A program made the translations under genes and the position numbers. The notes under the pieces were generated by a model. It worked only from the letters and a program-made list of their open reading frames with translations, was not told where the DNA came from and ran no database searches. This document shows positions 44,338 through 52,147 of a stretch of DNA of 64,000 nucleotides, in pieces. Positions within the stretch are counted from its first letter, which is position 1, and every line of letters starts with the position of its first letter. Source of the stretch: Methyloversatilis sp. RAC08 (GTDB lineage: Bacteria; Pseudomonadota; Gammaproteobacteria; Burkholderiales; Rhodocyclaceae); the NCBI RefSeq assembly GCF_001713355.1, contig NZ_CP016448.1, positions 1,612,001 to 1,676,000 on the forward strand, in the 5' to 3' direction.

Positions 44338-44559
44338 TCAGGACGAGCGGCCGGTCATCTGACGGAGGTCTTCGGTGTAGACCGGTTGGCCGCCCACACC
44401 CCACGCGCCGGACGGCACGTCCTCGATGAGCACCCAAGTCACCGGGCGCAGCGCCTCGCCTTCGACCGACAGCACGGCTTCGGTCACCTTGCTGATGATT
44501 TCCTGCTTCTGTTCCAGCGACAGATAGCCGCTAACGCCCTTGATCTGTACGAGTGGCAT
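44338..44559 (-). CDS. 4-oxalocrotonate tautomerase-family protein
   Basis: The 73-residue protein begins MPLVQIKGVSGYLS, so Pro would be N-terminal after Met removal, the catalytic base of the family. KQEIISKVTEAVLSVEGEALRPVTWVLIEDV follows the usual order of helix and strand. It is the first gene of the operon downstream of the TetR operator at 44591-44613. Family members tautomerise enols or dehalogenate small acids; the specific substrate is unknown. Confidence 0.85.
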   Translation of the reverse strand: MPLVQIKGVSGYLSLEQKQEIISKVTEAVLSVEGEALRPVTWVLIEDVPSGAWGVGGQPVYTEDLRQMTGRSS

Positions 44560-44590
44560 GGTTTGCTTCCTTTCGATTCGTGAGTTAATT

Positions 44591-44613
44591 TAAGGACTGA
44601 TCGGTCCATAATT
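44591..44613. promoter_or_regulatory. Putative TetR operator before the tautomerase operon
   Basis: Read on the minus strand, this 23-base site matches the site before tetR (45219-45241) at 19 of 23 positions. Both start AATTATGGACC and have an imperfect dyad with TATGGACC-type arms. It lies 32 bases upstream of the tautomerase ATG, a good place for repression. Confidence 0.7.
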
Positions 44614-44625
44614 GGGCAAAAAAAA

Positions 44626-45213
44626 TCACTTCAGCGCACTCAGTGCAACCTCGGCGACATCCTCCACAGTCCCGGCACTTGCCCCTGCCTTGACCATGGC
44701 CTTCATGCCTGCCAGCAGCGCCAGCAGAAACTGCGACAAAGTCTTCGGGTCCTTCTGCTTGCCAACGCTTCCTTCCTTCTGCGCTCGCTTCACCGCACGT
44801 TCGAGTATTGCCATGAACGCGCACGTGCCTTGCTGAACCAGCGTTGCAACCGACGGATCCCGGCCAGCCAACTCGGTTGCCGTATTCATGATCAGGCAGC
44901 CTTTGGAGGGCTCTGTCGTGCGGACCTCGTCGGCAAGCGACACCAGAAAGAACCGCAGGAACGCCATGCCCGATTGAGCACTGTCCAGTGCCACGGTCAT
45001 CCGCTCGACCTGCTGCTCCCGAAACCGCACCAGGCAAGCCTCGAACAGTTGATGCTTGCTTCCGAAAGCCTGATAGAAGCTACTCTTGGAGATGCGCATG
45101 GCCGAGATCAGGTCCTGCAGTGAGGACGCCTCATACCCTTTGGCCCAGAACACCTCCATGGCTGCCTGCAAAGCTACTTCGGGATCGAATTCGAGAGGAC
45201 GTCCTTGGCTCAT
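44626..45213 (-). CDS. TetR/AcrR-family repressor
   Basis: The 195-residue protein has the N-terminal helix-turn-helix (about 12-57): VALQAAMEVFWAKGYEASSLQDLISAMRISKSSFYQAFGSK reduced to its usual pattern, then LFEACLVRF. The C-terminal ligand domain contains GCLIMNTATELAGRDP, the AcrR/YxaF-type segment. It is encoded directly upstream of, and on the same strand as, the tautomerase operon. Shared operator sequences upstream of both suggest autoregulation plus control of that operon. The inducer is unknown. Confidence 0.9.
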   Translation of the reverse strand: MSQGRPLEFDPEVALQAAMEVFWAKGYEASSLQDLISAMRISKSSFYQAFGSKHQLFEACLVRFREQQVERMTVALDSAQSGMAFLRFFLVSLADEVRTTEPSKGCLIMNTATELAGRDPSVATLVQQGTCAFMAILERAVKRAQKEGSVGKQKDPKTLSQFLLALLAGMKAMVKAGASAGTVEDVAEVALSALK

Positions 45214-45218
45214 GACTC

Positions 45219-45241
45219 AATTATGGACCTATCGGTTCATA
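45219..45241. promoter_or_regulatory. Putative TetR autoregulatory operator
   Basis: The site begins AATTATGGACC and has dyad arms TATGGACC and GGTTCATA (seven of eight paired) around TATC. It ends six bases before the tetR ATG and matches the site at 44591-44613. Confidence 0.7.
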
Positions 45242-45271
45242 AGTCAACGGTGACGTAGGGATCGTGCTGCC

Positions 45272-46446
45272 TCATCCCCCTCCGAGCACCGGTCTCCCTT
45301 CCTTGCTGTGAGCCTCTGCCCAGGCAGTCTTGTGATTCAAGACCCCGGACGCGCGAGCGTACAAAACGCACTGGTCCAGTGACACCCCACGATCCATCGC
45401 CGTCAAGGTTCCGACCACCCGCAGCAGAACGCCGGCGGTCGAGCGCTTCGCCACATGGGTGGCGCGAAACAGCCGGAAGTGCTCGTCGGCGCAGCGCAAT
45501 CGATATTCGACGTTCGAGGTGATCTCACCGCTCTGGAGGTCTCGAATGCTCGATAGCGCACGCGCTTTGTCCTCCGGGTGCAATCGAGATACCCAGCTCT
45601 CAACGGAGGCGGGAAACTCGACCTCGGTTTGATATCCGAGCAGTTTCCTGAATTGGGGTGACCACTCGACCCAGTTCAGGACAGATAGTGGATCCCCCTG
45701 ATGGACTCTCATGTCCCAGCTGCCTTGGGTGACGAGGACATTTGTCGCATCGAAACGCGCCGGGGCATTTCGAACCCGAAACCTTTTTTTGCCAGCTGCT
45801 CGACGTCTTCGATCGCTCCCATCAGCAAGGCGGGCCTGCCGGCCGCGTCGAGCGCCAGCGCGACCCGGCTCCGATACGCACGATAGACACCATCCTTCCC
45901 AGCCAGTCGCAGGCGGGTGTCCGGCCATACGCCTTCCCATTCTCCGCTGCACTGGATGGTCAGCAACTCCAGGGCAACGCGCCGGTCATCGGGGTGAATT
46001 TGGGCAATCCAGCTCCCCAGTACGTCGGGGAAATCCTCCCGTCCGGAAAAGCCGAGCATCCGACGAAGTGCGTCTGACCACTGAACCGGGTGCGACGTAT
46101 CCAGCAAGGCGCCTTGAGCGGGGTTCATCGACCAGATTGCAGCGCTGACGACACTTTCAAGAAGCGATGCACGCGCGCTGATCGATTCCACGATGCCGAC
46201 GAGCTCGTTGAGTTGATTCATGGCATTGCGGAGCAGAGCCTGGTCCGCTGCCTGCGCTTCCTCGAAAATGCCCACCCGTGCACGCAGCCGCAGCAGGCCT
46301 TCACGCAGCGAGAGCAGCACATGCCGCTCTGCACTTGTTCCGCGCGCGGGGACCTCGTACTCATCGTCCTTGAGCAGACAGTCGGCGAACCGACTCACCT
46401 CGATCCAGAAGCGCCTGCGAGCGAAAACGTCCACGCATTCCTCCAA
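45272..46446 (-). pseudogene. Double-PAS protein interrupted by a -1 frameshift at an A7 run
   Basis: Two overlapping minus-strand frames read as one protein of about 391 residues. The first frame (46446 to 45709) has an N-terminal helical region and PAS domain 1 (AAIWSMNPAQGA ... SWIAQIHPDDRRVALELL). The second (to 45272) has PAS domain 2 (GSWDMRVHQGDP ... SWVSRLHPEDKARALSSI). The switch falls at GCAAAAAAAGG (T7 on the plus strand, 45784-45790): zero frame GCA AAA AAA GGT, -1 frame AAA AAA AGG. A-AAA-AAA is a recognised slippery heptamer, so programmed slippage, phase variation, decay or a sequencing error are all possible. No kinase, GGDEF or chemotaxis output domain follows. Confidence 0.7.
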
Positions 46447-46662
46447 TCGACAGGATTTTCACGGGTTCGACCTGAGCCAACGCCTCGATGAATGATGCTC
46501 AAGCCTGAGGCGTTGCGCAAAACAGGCGGCCACCGCGCGTCTCGAGCTGCAAGCAGATCGTCTCGCAAGGCGACAAAGCGGTGTCGTCTGCGCGGGTTTT
46601 ACAGCGGAACGTCTCCCGTGGTCTGGCGGAAACGCCGGCCACGGGAGTGTTGTCACACATGA

Positions 46663-46992
46663 TTACGACGCAATCGCCGGTTGATCAATGTTGCAGGTGA
46701 TCGTACGCAGGTACGCCGGATCGTAGGCTGACTCATGATTGATGACGGGTCCGGCCGGACTCGTGGCTGCCGGCGTTCTCGAGAGTGCGCGCAGGTATGC
46801 CGGATCGTAAAGAGCGCCTTGAACCACTCGCGTGCGCTGGGCGTCGGCAGGCCCCGAGCCGATGGCCTCGTTGGCCACCTGATCGATATAGCCCGGCTCA
46901 TACATTGACTCGTGAGCCGCGCCGCCCGCGGCTTGCGTTGCGCCGGAGATCGACAGGCCGATCAGGAGCATCAGGGTGGAGAGCTTGTTCAT
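46663..46992 (-). CDS. Small secreted protein with three Y-D/E-P-x-Y repeats
   Basis: The 109-residue protein has a signal peptide (LSTLMLLIGLSISGATQAAG). The mature part carries three spaced repeats: HESMYEPGYIDQV (about 27-39), ALYDPAYLRAL (60-70) and HESAYDPAYLRTI (86-98). A lone Cys (100) follows the third. I do not recognise a family. Repeats of about 30-residue period with aromatic residues suggest a binding or self-association motif. AGGA lies before the ATG at 46992. Confidence 0.72.
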   Translation of the reverse strand: MNKLSTLMLLIGLSISGATQAAGGAAHESMYEPGYIDQVANEAIGSGPADAQRTRVVQGALYDPAYLRALSRTPAATSPAGPVINHESAYDPAYLRTITCNIDQPAIAS

Positions 46993-47385
46993 TTGACTGT
47001 CCTTTCAGGAAGATGGGGGTCGTTCCCCGGTGTCGCCCCGAAGAAGGGAGGCGCGGAATGCGCTTTCGACGTCTTCCCTATTGCACCGTCCGTGCCAGAT
47101 CAGTGTGAAATTCAACTTTCCTTTATATTCATATACTTAAACCCTTCCCGCATCCCTGAAGCCCTCTCTTCAGCCCTCGGAATATCGCGGTCCCGCGAAA
47201 TATCGAGGCTCCACAGCGCCGCGAGGGCTCGCGATCCTTGTCGCGGTGAGCTTTCGCAAGTTGGATCGGTCTTCTCATTGTCGGGTATCGCAATGGCGAG
47301 TGGGCAAGCACTTGATCGACGTTGCTTCACGCTGTCTCGATGCAATGCGCCTGCCATAACAAGGACAAAGAATGAGGAGTAACGC
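46993..47385. other. Divergent intergenic region with an AT-rich patch and a long imperfect hairpin
   Basis: About 390 bases between the small secreted gene and the HD-GYP gene with no convincing gene. An AT-rich patch at about 47108-47150 contrasts with its surroundings. An imperfect hairpin lies at 47175-47208: outer arms CCTCG/CGAGG and inner arms TCGCGG/CCGCGA around TC, with AT-rich bulged sides. No T-run follows it. Confidence 0.5.
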
Positions 47386-48315
47386 ATGCAAGCAGAGACT
47401 GAAGTCCTCTCCGTGCCCGGCTCATCGGCAAGAGACGAGACGCCAAGCCCTGCCGGCGCTCTGCTCGCCAGCCTGCTCACGATGGCATGGTTCGTGGAGG
47501 CCAGAGATCCTTATACGGGCGGCCATTTATGGCGCGTATCGCGACTCAGTCACTTTCTCGCCGACCGAGCCGGATTCAATGCCTCCGAAAGTGCGCGCAT
47601 TGCGCTCGGTGGCTTCCTGCACGACCTGGGAAAAATCGGAGTGCCTGATGCGGTGCTTCGCAAGCCGGGTCGCCTGACTGATGACGAGTTCGCCCACATC
47701 AAGACTCACCCCGACATCGGCCTTCGACTCCTCGCCGGCCACCCTTTGGCGCCTCTGGTCAAGGCGGCTGTTCATTGCCATCACGAACGCCCGGACGGAA
47801 AAGGCTATCCGCAAGGTCTGGCTGCTTCATCAATTCCGGAGGCGGCACGCATCGTCGGGATATGCGATGCATTCGACGCCATGACAAGCCACCGTCCCTA
47901 CCGCCCGGGCATGCCTCGCAACACCGCACTTTCGATCCTGAATTCCGAGCGAGGAACGCAGTTCGACGCGTACCTCACAGGCTTGTTCATCGAACTGGGA
48001 GACGCCGGATTCCTTGATCATGTCATCCGCCACAGCGATGAGGGCATACCGCTTCAGGATTGCCCGATGTGCGGGCCAACGCTTGCACTTCAGGGTGCGG
48101 ACAAAAGCGGTGATAGGGTCTATTGCCGCAACTGCGCGGGTGAGTTCGAGTTGATCGAATCCGGCCACGCACTCGTCGCACAGCCAACAGGACGTAAAGG
48201 TGGCCCACAACAGCTGCAAGCGCGAGCAGACCCGGATCTGATCCGAAGAACAGTGGAGAGCATCGTTGAAGTATTACCCTCAGGCTTAATCGCGCACGCC
48301 GACCTGGCCCCTTAG
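47386..48315 (+). CDS. HD-GYP phosphodiesterase with C-terminal zinc ribbon
   Basis: The 309-residue protein has an intact HD-GYP core: DPYTGGHLWRVSRLS, GGFLHDLGKIGVPDAVL (His-Asp 79-80), HIKTHPDIG, and HCHHERPDGKGYP (about 131-142), where GKGYP stands for GYP. It should hydrolyse c-di-GMP in the cytosol. The C-terminus adds a zinc ribbon (DCPMCGP ... VYCRNCAGEF) not usual for the family. There is no receiver or membrane segment. GAGGAG precedes the ATG at 47386. The IS3 element is inserted 63 bases after its stop. Confidence 0.9.
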   Translation: MQAETEVLSVPGSSARDETPSPAGALLASLLTMAWFVEARDPYTGGHLWRVSRLSHFLADRAGFNASESARIALGGFLHDLGKIGVPDAVLRKPGRLTDDEFAHIKTHPDIGLRLLAGHPLAPLVKAAVHCHHERPDGKGYPQGLAASSIPEAARIVGICDAFDAMTSHRPYRPGMPRNTALSILNSERGTQFDAYLTGLFIELGDAGFLDHVIRHSDEGIPLQDCPMCGPTLALQGADKSGDRVYCRNCAGEFELIESGHALVAQPTGRKGGPQQLQARADPDLIRRTVESIVEVLPSGLIAHADLAP

Positions 48316-48378
48316 CCAGCCGACTCCCAGTGCTACGTGAATTCGACAGGCTGTTGATTTCCAAGTAAAACTGACCCA

Positions 48379-49978
48379 GGGGGTGGTGGACGAATTCTTG
48401 GACTACCTTGGAGGGTAGTTCATGTATTCAAACGAGGACTGGCTTCGGGCCGTGCAGCTCTACATCAAGCTGGGCAAGCGGGTCGGCTTGACCATTCGTC
48501 AGCTCGGCTACCCGACGAAGAACGCGCTCAAGAGCTGGTATCGCGAATACGAGCAGAGACTCGACTTGCGCGCCGGCTACGTTCGCCCGCCGAGATACTC
48601 GCAGGCGCACAAGGAGAGAGCCGTCGAGCACTACCTGGAGCGCGGCCGCTGCATCGCGGCCACGATTAAGGCGCTGGGCTATCCCTCGAGGTCGTTGCTC
48701 TCTGCATGGCTCCAAGAAATGCATCCGCACAGTCGCACGCGCGCCGTTGGTCGATCCCCGGCGCTGACGCCTGAAGCGAAGCAGTCCGCTGTCATCGCCT
48801 TGTGTATGCGACCAGCAAGCGCACAGGCTGTGGCTGATGATCTAGGCGTGTCTCGGGGATCACTGTACAAGTGGGCGAATCAGTTACTCGGCCGCGAAGC
48901 ATCCGCACCCATGAAGCACCAGCAAGAAGCCCCGGCAGATTCTGATCGCACCGAACTGCAACAGCAGCTTGAGACGCTTCAGCGAGACATCAGGCGCCTG
49001 CAGCTCGAGAAGGACGTGCTGAAGAAGGCGAACGAACTCCTAAAAAAAGAACTGGGCATCGACCGGCAGCACCTGACGAATCGGGAGAAGACGCAGCTGG
49101 TTGATGCCCTGAAACAGGCCTACACGCTGTCTGAACTGCTCTGCGAAGTAGGCTTGCCACGCAGTTCCTACTTCTACCATCGGGCCCGCCTCCGGGTGGC
49201 CGACAAGTACGCCGAGGTACGTCAGTCCATGACGGACATCTTCGAGCGCAACTACCGCTGCTACGGATACCGGCGTATCAAGGCCTCCTTGAGCGTTCAG
49301 TCCGTCAACATCTCGGAGAAGGTCGTGCGGCGCCTGATGAAGCAAGAGTGCCTGGTTCCCGCGACGAGCAAGCGTCGTCGATACGGCTCGTACATGGGCG
49401 AGATCAGTCCGGCACCCGAGAACCTGCTCAACCGCGACTTCAGCGCCGGTGCACCGAACGAGAAGTGGCTGACCGACATCACCGAGTTCCAGATCCCGGC
49501 GGGCAAGGTGTATCTGTCGCCAATGATCGATTGCTTCGATGACATGGTCGTCAGTTGGTCCATCGGCACGCGACCGGACGCCGAATTGGTCAACACGATG
49601 CTGGACGCTGCCATCGAAAAGGTTGCTGCCAGCGACGATCGCCCTCTGGTGCATTCGGATCGTGGCGGCCACTATCGGTGGCCAGGCTGGCTGAGCCGGA
49701 TCGCTGAGGCGAAGCTGGTTCGCTCTATGTCGAGAAAGGGGTGCTCGCCAGACAACGCCACATGCGAGGGCTTCTTCGGTCGTATGAAGACCGAAATGTT
49801 CTTCCAGCGCGATTGGTTATCGACGACCATCAACGAGTTCGTTGTGGCCTTGGACGCCTACATCCGTTGGTACAACGAAGCGCGGATCAAGATTTCACTC
49901 GGCGGCCTTAGCCCCGTCGGATACCGCAGGAGCCTGGGGATCGCGGCTTAATCCGTCCAAGAATTCGTCCGCACCCCC
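48379..49978 (+). mobile_element. IS3-family insertion sequence, about 1.6 kb
   Basis: The element has imperfect terminal inverted repeats. The inner 16 bases GGACGAATTCTTGGAC are exact at both ends (left end from 48379, right end to 49978), and both outer ends are G/C homopolymers. It encodes one complete transposase. I see no obvious 3-5 base target duplication: CCA on the left, CAA on the right. The bases just outside the right end (AAGAATTC) repeat part of the terminal repeat, which hints at a nested or imprecise insertion. Confidence 0.85.
48422..49951 (+). CDS. IS3-family transposase, single fused frame
   Basis: The 509-residue protein combines the OrfA part and the OrfB part without a frameshift. 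The OrfA part has two helix-turn-helix modules (TIRQLGYPTKNALKSWYREY, ATIKALGYPSRSLLSAWLQE) and the coiled coil LEKDVLKKANELLKKELG. The OrfB integrase core has HTH_21 YRCYGYRRIKASL and the DDE triad in WLTDITEFQIP, HSDRGGHYRWPGW and CEGFFGRMKTEMF. All three acidic residues are present, so it looks active. It ends 27 bases inside the right end of the element. Confidence 0.93.
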   Translation: MYSNEDWLRAVQLYIKLGKRVGLTIRQLGYPTKNALKSWYREYEQRLDLRAGYVRPPRYSQAHKERAVEHYLERGRCIAATIKALGYPSRSLLSAWLQEMHPHSRTRAVGRSPALTPEAKQSAVIALCMRPASAQAVADDLGVSRGSLYKWANQLLGREASAPMKHQQEAPADSDRTELQQQLETLQRDIRRLQLEKDVLKKANELLKKELGIDRQHLTNREKTQLVDALKQAYTLSELLCEVGLPRSSYFYHRARLRVADKYAEVRQSMTDIFERNYRCYGYRRIKASLSVQSVNISEKVVRRLMKQECLVPATSKRRRYGSYMGEISPAPENLLNRDFSAGAPNEKWLTDITEFQIPAGKVYLSPMIDCFDDMVVSWSIGTRPDAELVNTMLDAAIEKVAASDDRPLVHSDRGGHYRWPGWLSRIAEAKLVRSMSRKGCSPDNATCEGFFGRMKTEMFFQRDWLSTTINEFVVALDAYIRWYNEARIKISLGGLSPVGYRRSLGIAA

Positions 49979-50013
49979 CAAGAATTCTCCGCGCGTAGTT
50001 GAATCGGGTATTG

Positions 50014-50050
50014 CTAAACAAAATGCGCCGCGCCCGGAACGGGCGCGGCG
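50014..50050 (-). terminator. Rho-independent terminator of the mgd-gmaS-mgs operon
   Basis: A perfect 10-base stem (50026-50035 with 50041-50050, loop GGAAC) is followed on the minus strand by ATTTTGTTT. It lies ten bases past the mgsC stop and 36 bases from the IS3 right end. Confidence 0.88.
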
Positions 50051-50060
50051 GTTTGCCGGT

Positions 50061-51425
50061 TCAGAAGCCGTTGTGGCCCGGAATCCAGCTGGTACCTGCC
50101 AGCGGGATGCGCGCCATGGCGGCGGCTTCCAGCGTCAGCGCGACCAGATCCTCGCGTTCCAGGTGATGCACGTTCTGCTTGCCGCAGGCACGGGCAATCG
50201 TGGTCAGCTCCATGTTCATCGTCTGCAGGTAATTCTTGACGCGGCGCGCGCCGACGTCCGGCTGCAGCCGCTGCTCCAGGATGGCGTCCTGCGTGGTCAC
50301 GCCGACCGGGCACTTGCCGGTGTGGCAGTGGTGGCAGAAGCCCGGTGCCGTGCCCAGGGCGTCGTAGCCTTCGATGGCCGACACGTGCTCGCCGTTCTGG
50401 ATGTAGCTCTCCGAATTGCAGCCGAGCGCGAACAGGATGCCCTGGCCGATGGCCACGGCGTCGGCACCCATGGCCAGCGCCTTCGCGACGTCGGGGCCGC
50501 TGCGGATGCCGCCGGACACGATGAGCTGCACCGTGCCCTTCATGTTCAGGTCTTCCAGCGCATCGACCGCCTGGCGCACCGCGGCCAGCGTCGGAATGCC
50601 GACGTGCTCGATGTAGCAGGTCTGCGTCGCGGCGGTGCCGCCCTGCATGCCGTCCACCACCACCACGTCAGCGCCGGCATGAACCGCCAGCTTGACGTCG
50701 TTGAAGGTGCGGGTCGCACCGACCTTCACATAGATCGGCTTCTCCCAGTCGGTCAGTTCGCGCAGTTCCTGGATCTTGATCGCCAGATCGTCCGGGCCGG
50801 TCCAGTCGGGATGGCGACAGGCCGAGCGCTGGTCGACGCCCTGCGGCAGCGTGCGCATCTTCGCCACGCGCGGATTCACCTTCTGGCCGAGCAGCATGCC
50901 GCCGCCGCCCGGCTTGGCACCCTGGCCGATCACCACTTCGATGGCGTCGGCGCGGCGCACGTCGTCCGGATTGAAGCCGTAGCGCGACGGCAGGCACTGA
51001 TAGATCAGCGTCTTGGACGAGCCGCGCTCTTCCTGCGTCATGCCGCCGTCACCGGTGGTGGTCGAGGTGCCCATTTCGGTCGCGGCGCGGCCGAGCGACT
51101 CCTTCACGTTGGCCGACAGCGCGCCGAAGCTCATGCCGGCGATGGTGATCGGGATGTCGAGCTCGATCGGCTTCTTCGCGAAGCGCGTGCCGAGCACCGT
51201 CTTGGTGGCGCACTTCTCGCGATAGCCTTCGAGCGGGTAGCGCGACAGCGAACCGGCCAGAAAGACCAGATCGTCGAAGTGCGGCAGCTTGCGCTTGGCA
51301 CCCAGACCGCGGATTTCGTACAGGCCGTGTGCGGCCGCATTCTGGATGTAGTCGATGACGCTGCGGTCGAAACTGGCCGACTGTTCGAGCGACGGGCGTT
51401 TGAACGTAACGGGCTTGGTGTCCAT
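50061..51425 (-). CDS. mgsC: N-methylglutamate synthase subunit C (FMN/Fe-S glutamate-synthase-like)
   Basis: The 454-residue protein is the FMN-binding and [3Fe-4S]-binding domain of glutamate synthase as a separate subunit. Motifs are ITIAGMSFGALSANVKESLG, TTTGDGGMTQEERG, IGQGAKPGGGGMLLGQKV, VVVDGMQGGTAATQ, VSGGIRSGPDVAKALAMGADAV and the cluster cysteines in GFCHHCHTGKCPVGV. With MgsA and MgsB it converts gamma-glutamylmethylamide and 2-oxoglutarate to N-methylglutamate and glutamate. It is the last gene of the operon, followed by the terminator. A longer start at 51461 would overlap mgsB; ATG 51425 matches the family. Confidence 0.92.
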   Translation of the reverse strand: MDTKPVTFKRPSLEQSASFDRSVIDYIQNAAAHGLYEIRGLGAKRKLPHFDDLVFLAGSLSRYPLEGYREKCATKTVLGTRFAKKPIELDIPITIAGMSFGALSANVKESLGRAATEMGTSTTTGDGGMTQEERGSSKTLIYQCLPSRYGFNPDDVRRADAIEVVIGQGAKPGGGGMLLGQKVNPRVAKMRTLPQGVDQRSACRHPDWTGPDDLAIKIQELRELTDWEKPIYVKVGATRTFNDVKLAVHAGADVVVVDGMQGGTAATQTCYIEHVGIPTLAAVRQAVDALEDLNMKGTVQLIVSGGIRSGPDVAKALAMGADAVAIGQGILFALGCNSESYIQNGEHVSAIEGYDALGTAPGFCHHCHTGKCPVGVTTQDAILEQRLQPDVGARRVKNYLQTMNMELTTIARACGKQNVHHLEREDLVALTLEAAAMARIPLAGTSWIPGHNGF

Positions 51426-51457
51426 GATGTGTCCTTGTGGTTTCCGGTGCGTCCGGC

Positions 51458-52147
51458 TCAATATTCCTGGTCGGCGTCGGCGTTCCAGTGGTACAGGGAA
51501 CGCGCCGAGGCGATGCGCTTGAAGGACTTCGGATCGTGATCGAGACCGGCTTTCGACAGCAGTTCGGCCAGCGCCGAGTAGTCGGCGTCGGTCATGTCCT
51601 CGAACTGCGCGTCGGCGCCGAGCGATTTGGGCGTGCCGCGGATGTAGATGACGGCTTCGTACAGCGAATCGCCGAGCGCGTCGCCGGCATTGCCGCAGAT
51701 GACCATGCGGCCGGCCTGCGCCATGAAGCCGGAAAAGCTGCCGACGCTGCCGCCTACGACGATGTCGCCGCCCTTGAGCGAAATGCCGCAGCGCAGGCCG
51801 GCGTCGCCGTCGATCACCAGCAGGCCGCCGTGTGCGGTGGCGCCGGCGCCATTCGACGCGAAGCCCTTCACATGCACGGTTCCGCTCATCATGTTCTCGG
51901 CGACACCGGTGCCGGCGCTGCCGTGGATCACCACGGTGGCGTGCTTGTTCATGCCGGCCGCGTAGTAGCCGGCATGGCCGTGCACCTCGACCGTGACCGG
52001 GTGATTCAGGCCGACCGCGATGTTGTGCGCGCCATCCGGGTTCAGCACCGACACGTGGCGACGATCACCGTCGACCAGATCGCGATGCAGGAAGCGGTTC
52101 ATGTCGCTCAGCGACGAGGCCGCAAGATCGAAGCTCAGGCGTTCCAT
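51458..52147 (-). CDS. mgsB: N-methylglutamate synthase subunit B (GXGXG-domain protein)
   Basis: The 229-residue protein is the right-handed beta-helix GXGXG domain found at the C-terminus of glutamate synthase large subunits. Repeats are VEVHGHAGYYAAGMNKHATVVIHGSAGTGV, VHVKGFASNGAGATAHGG, VIDGDAGLRCGISLKGGDIVVGGSVG and VICGNAGDALGDSL, each spaced and interrupted as in the family. It is a structural bridge between the amidotransferase and FMN subunits. It overlaps mgsA by 13 bases. Confidence 0.9.
   Translation of the reverse strand: MERLSFDLAASSLSDMNRFLHRDLVDGDRRHVSVLNPDGAHNIAVGLNHPVTVEVHGHAGYYAAGMNKHATVVIHGSAGTGVAENMMSGTVHVKGFASNGAGATAHGGLLVIDGDAGLRCGISLKGGDIVVGGSVGSFSGFMAQAGRMVICGNAGDALGDSLYEAVIYIRGTPKSLGADAQFEDMTDADYSALAELLSKAGLDHDPKSFKRIASARSLYHWNADADQEY

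Noticed and set aside
48348..48378. Possible remnant of another insertion sequence just left of the IS3 element (CTGTTGATTTCC ... ACTGACCCA)
   Set aside because: The stretch is too short to assign and no transposase fragment is attached.
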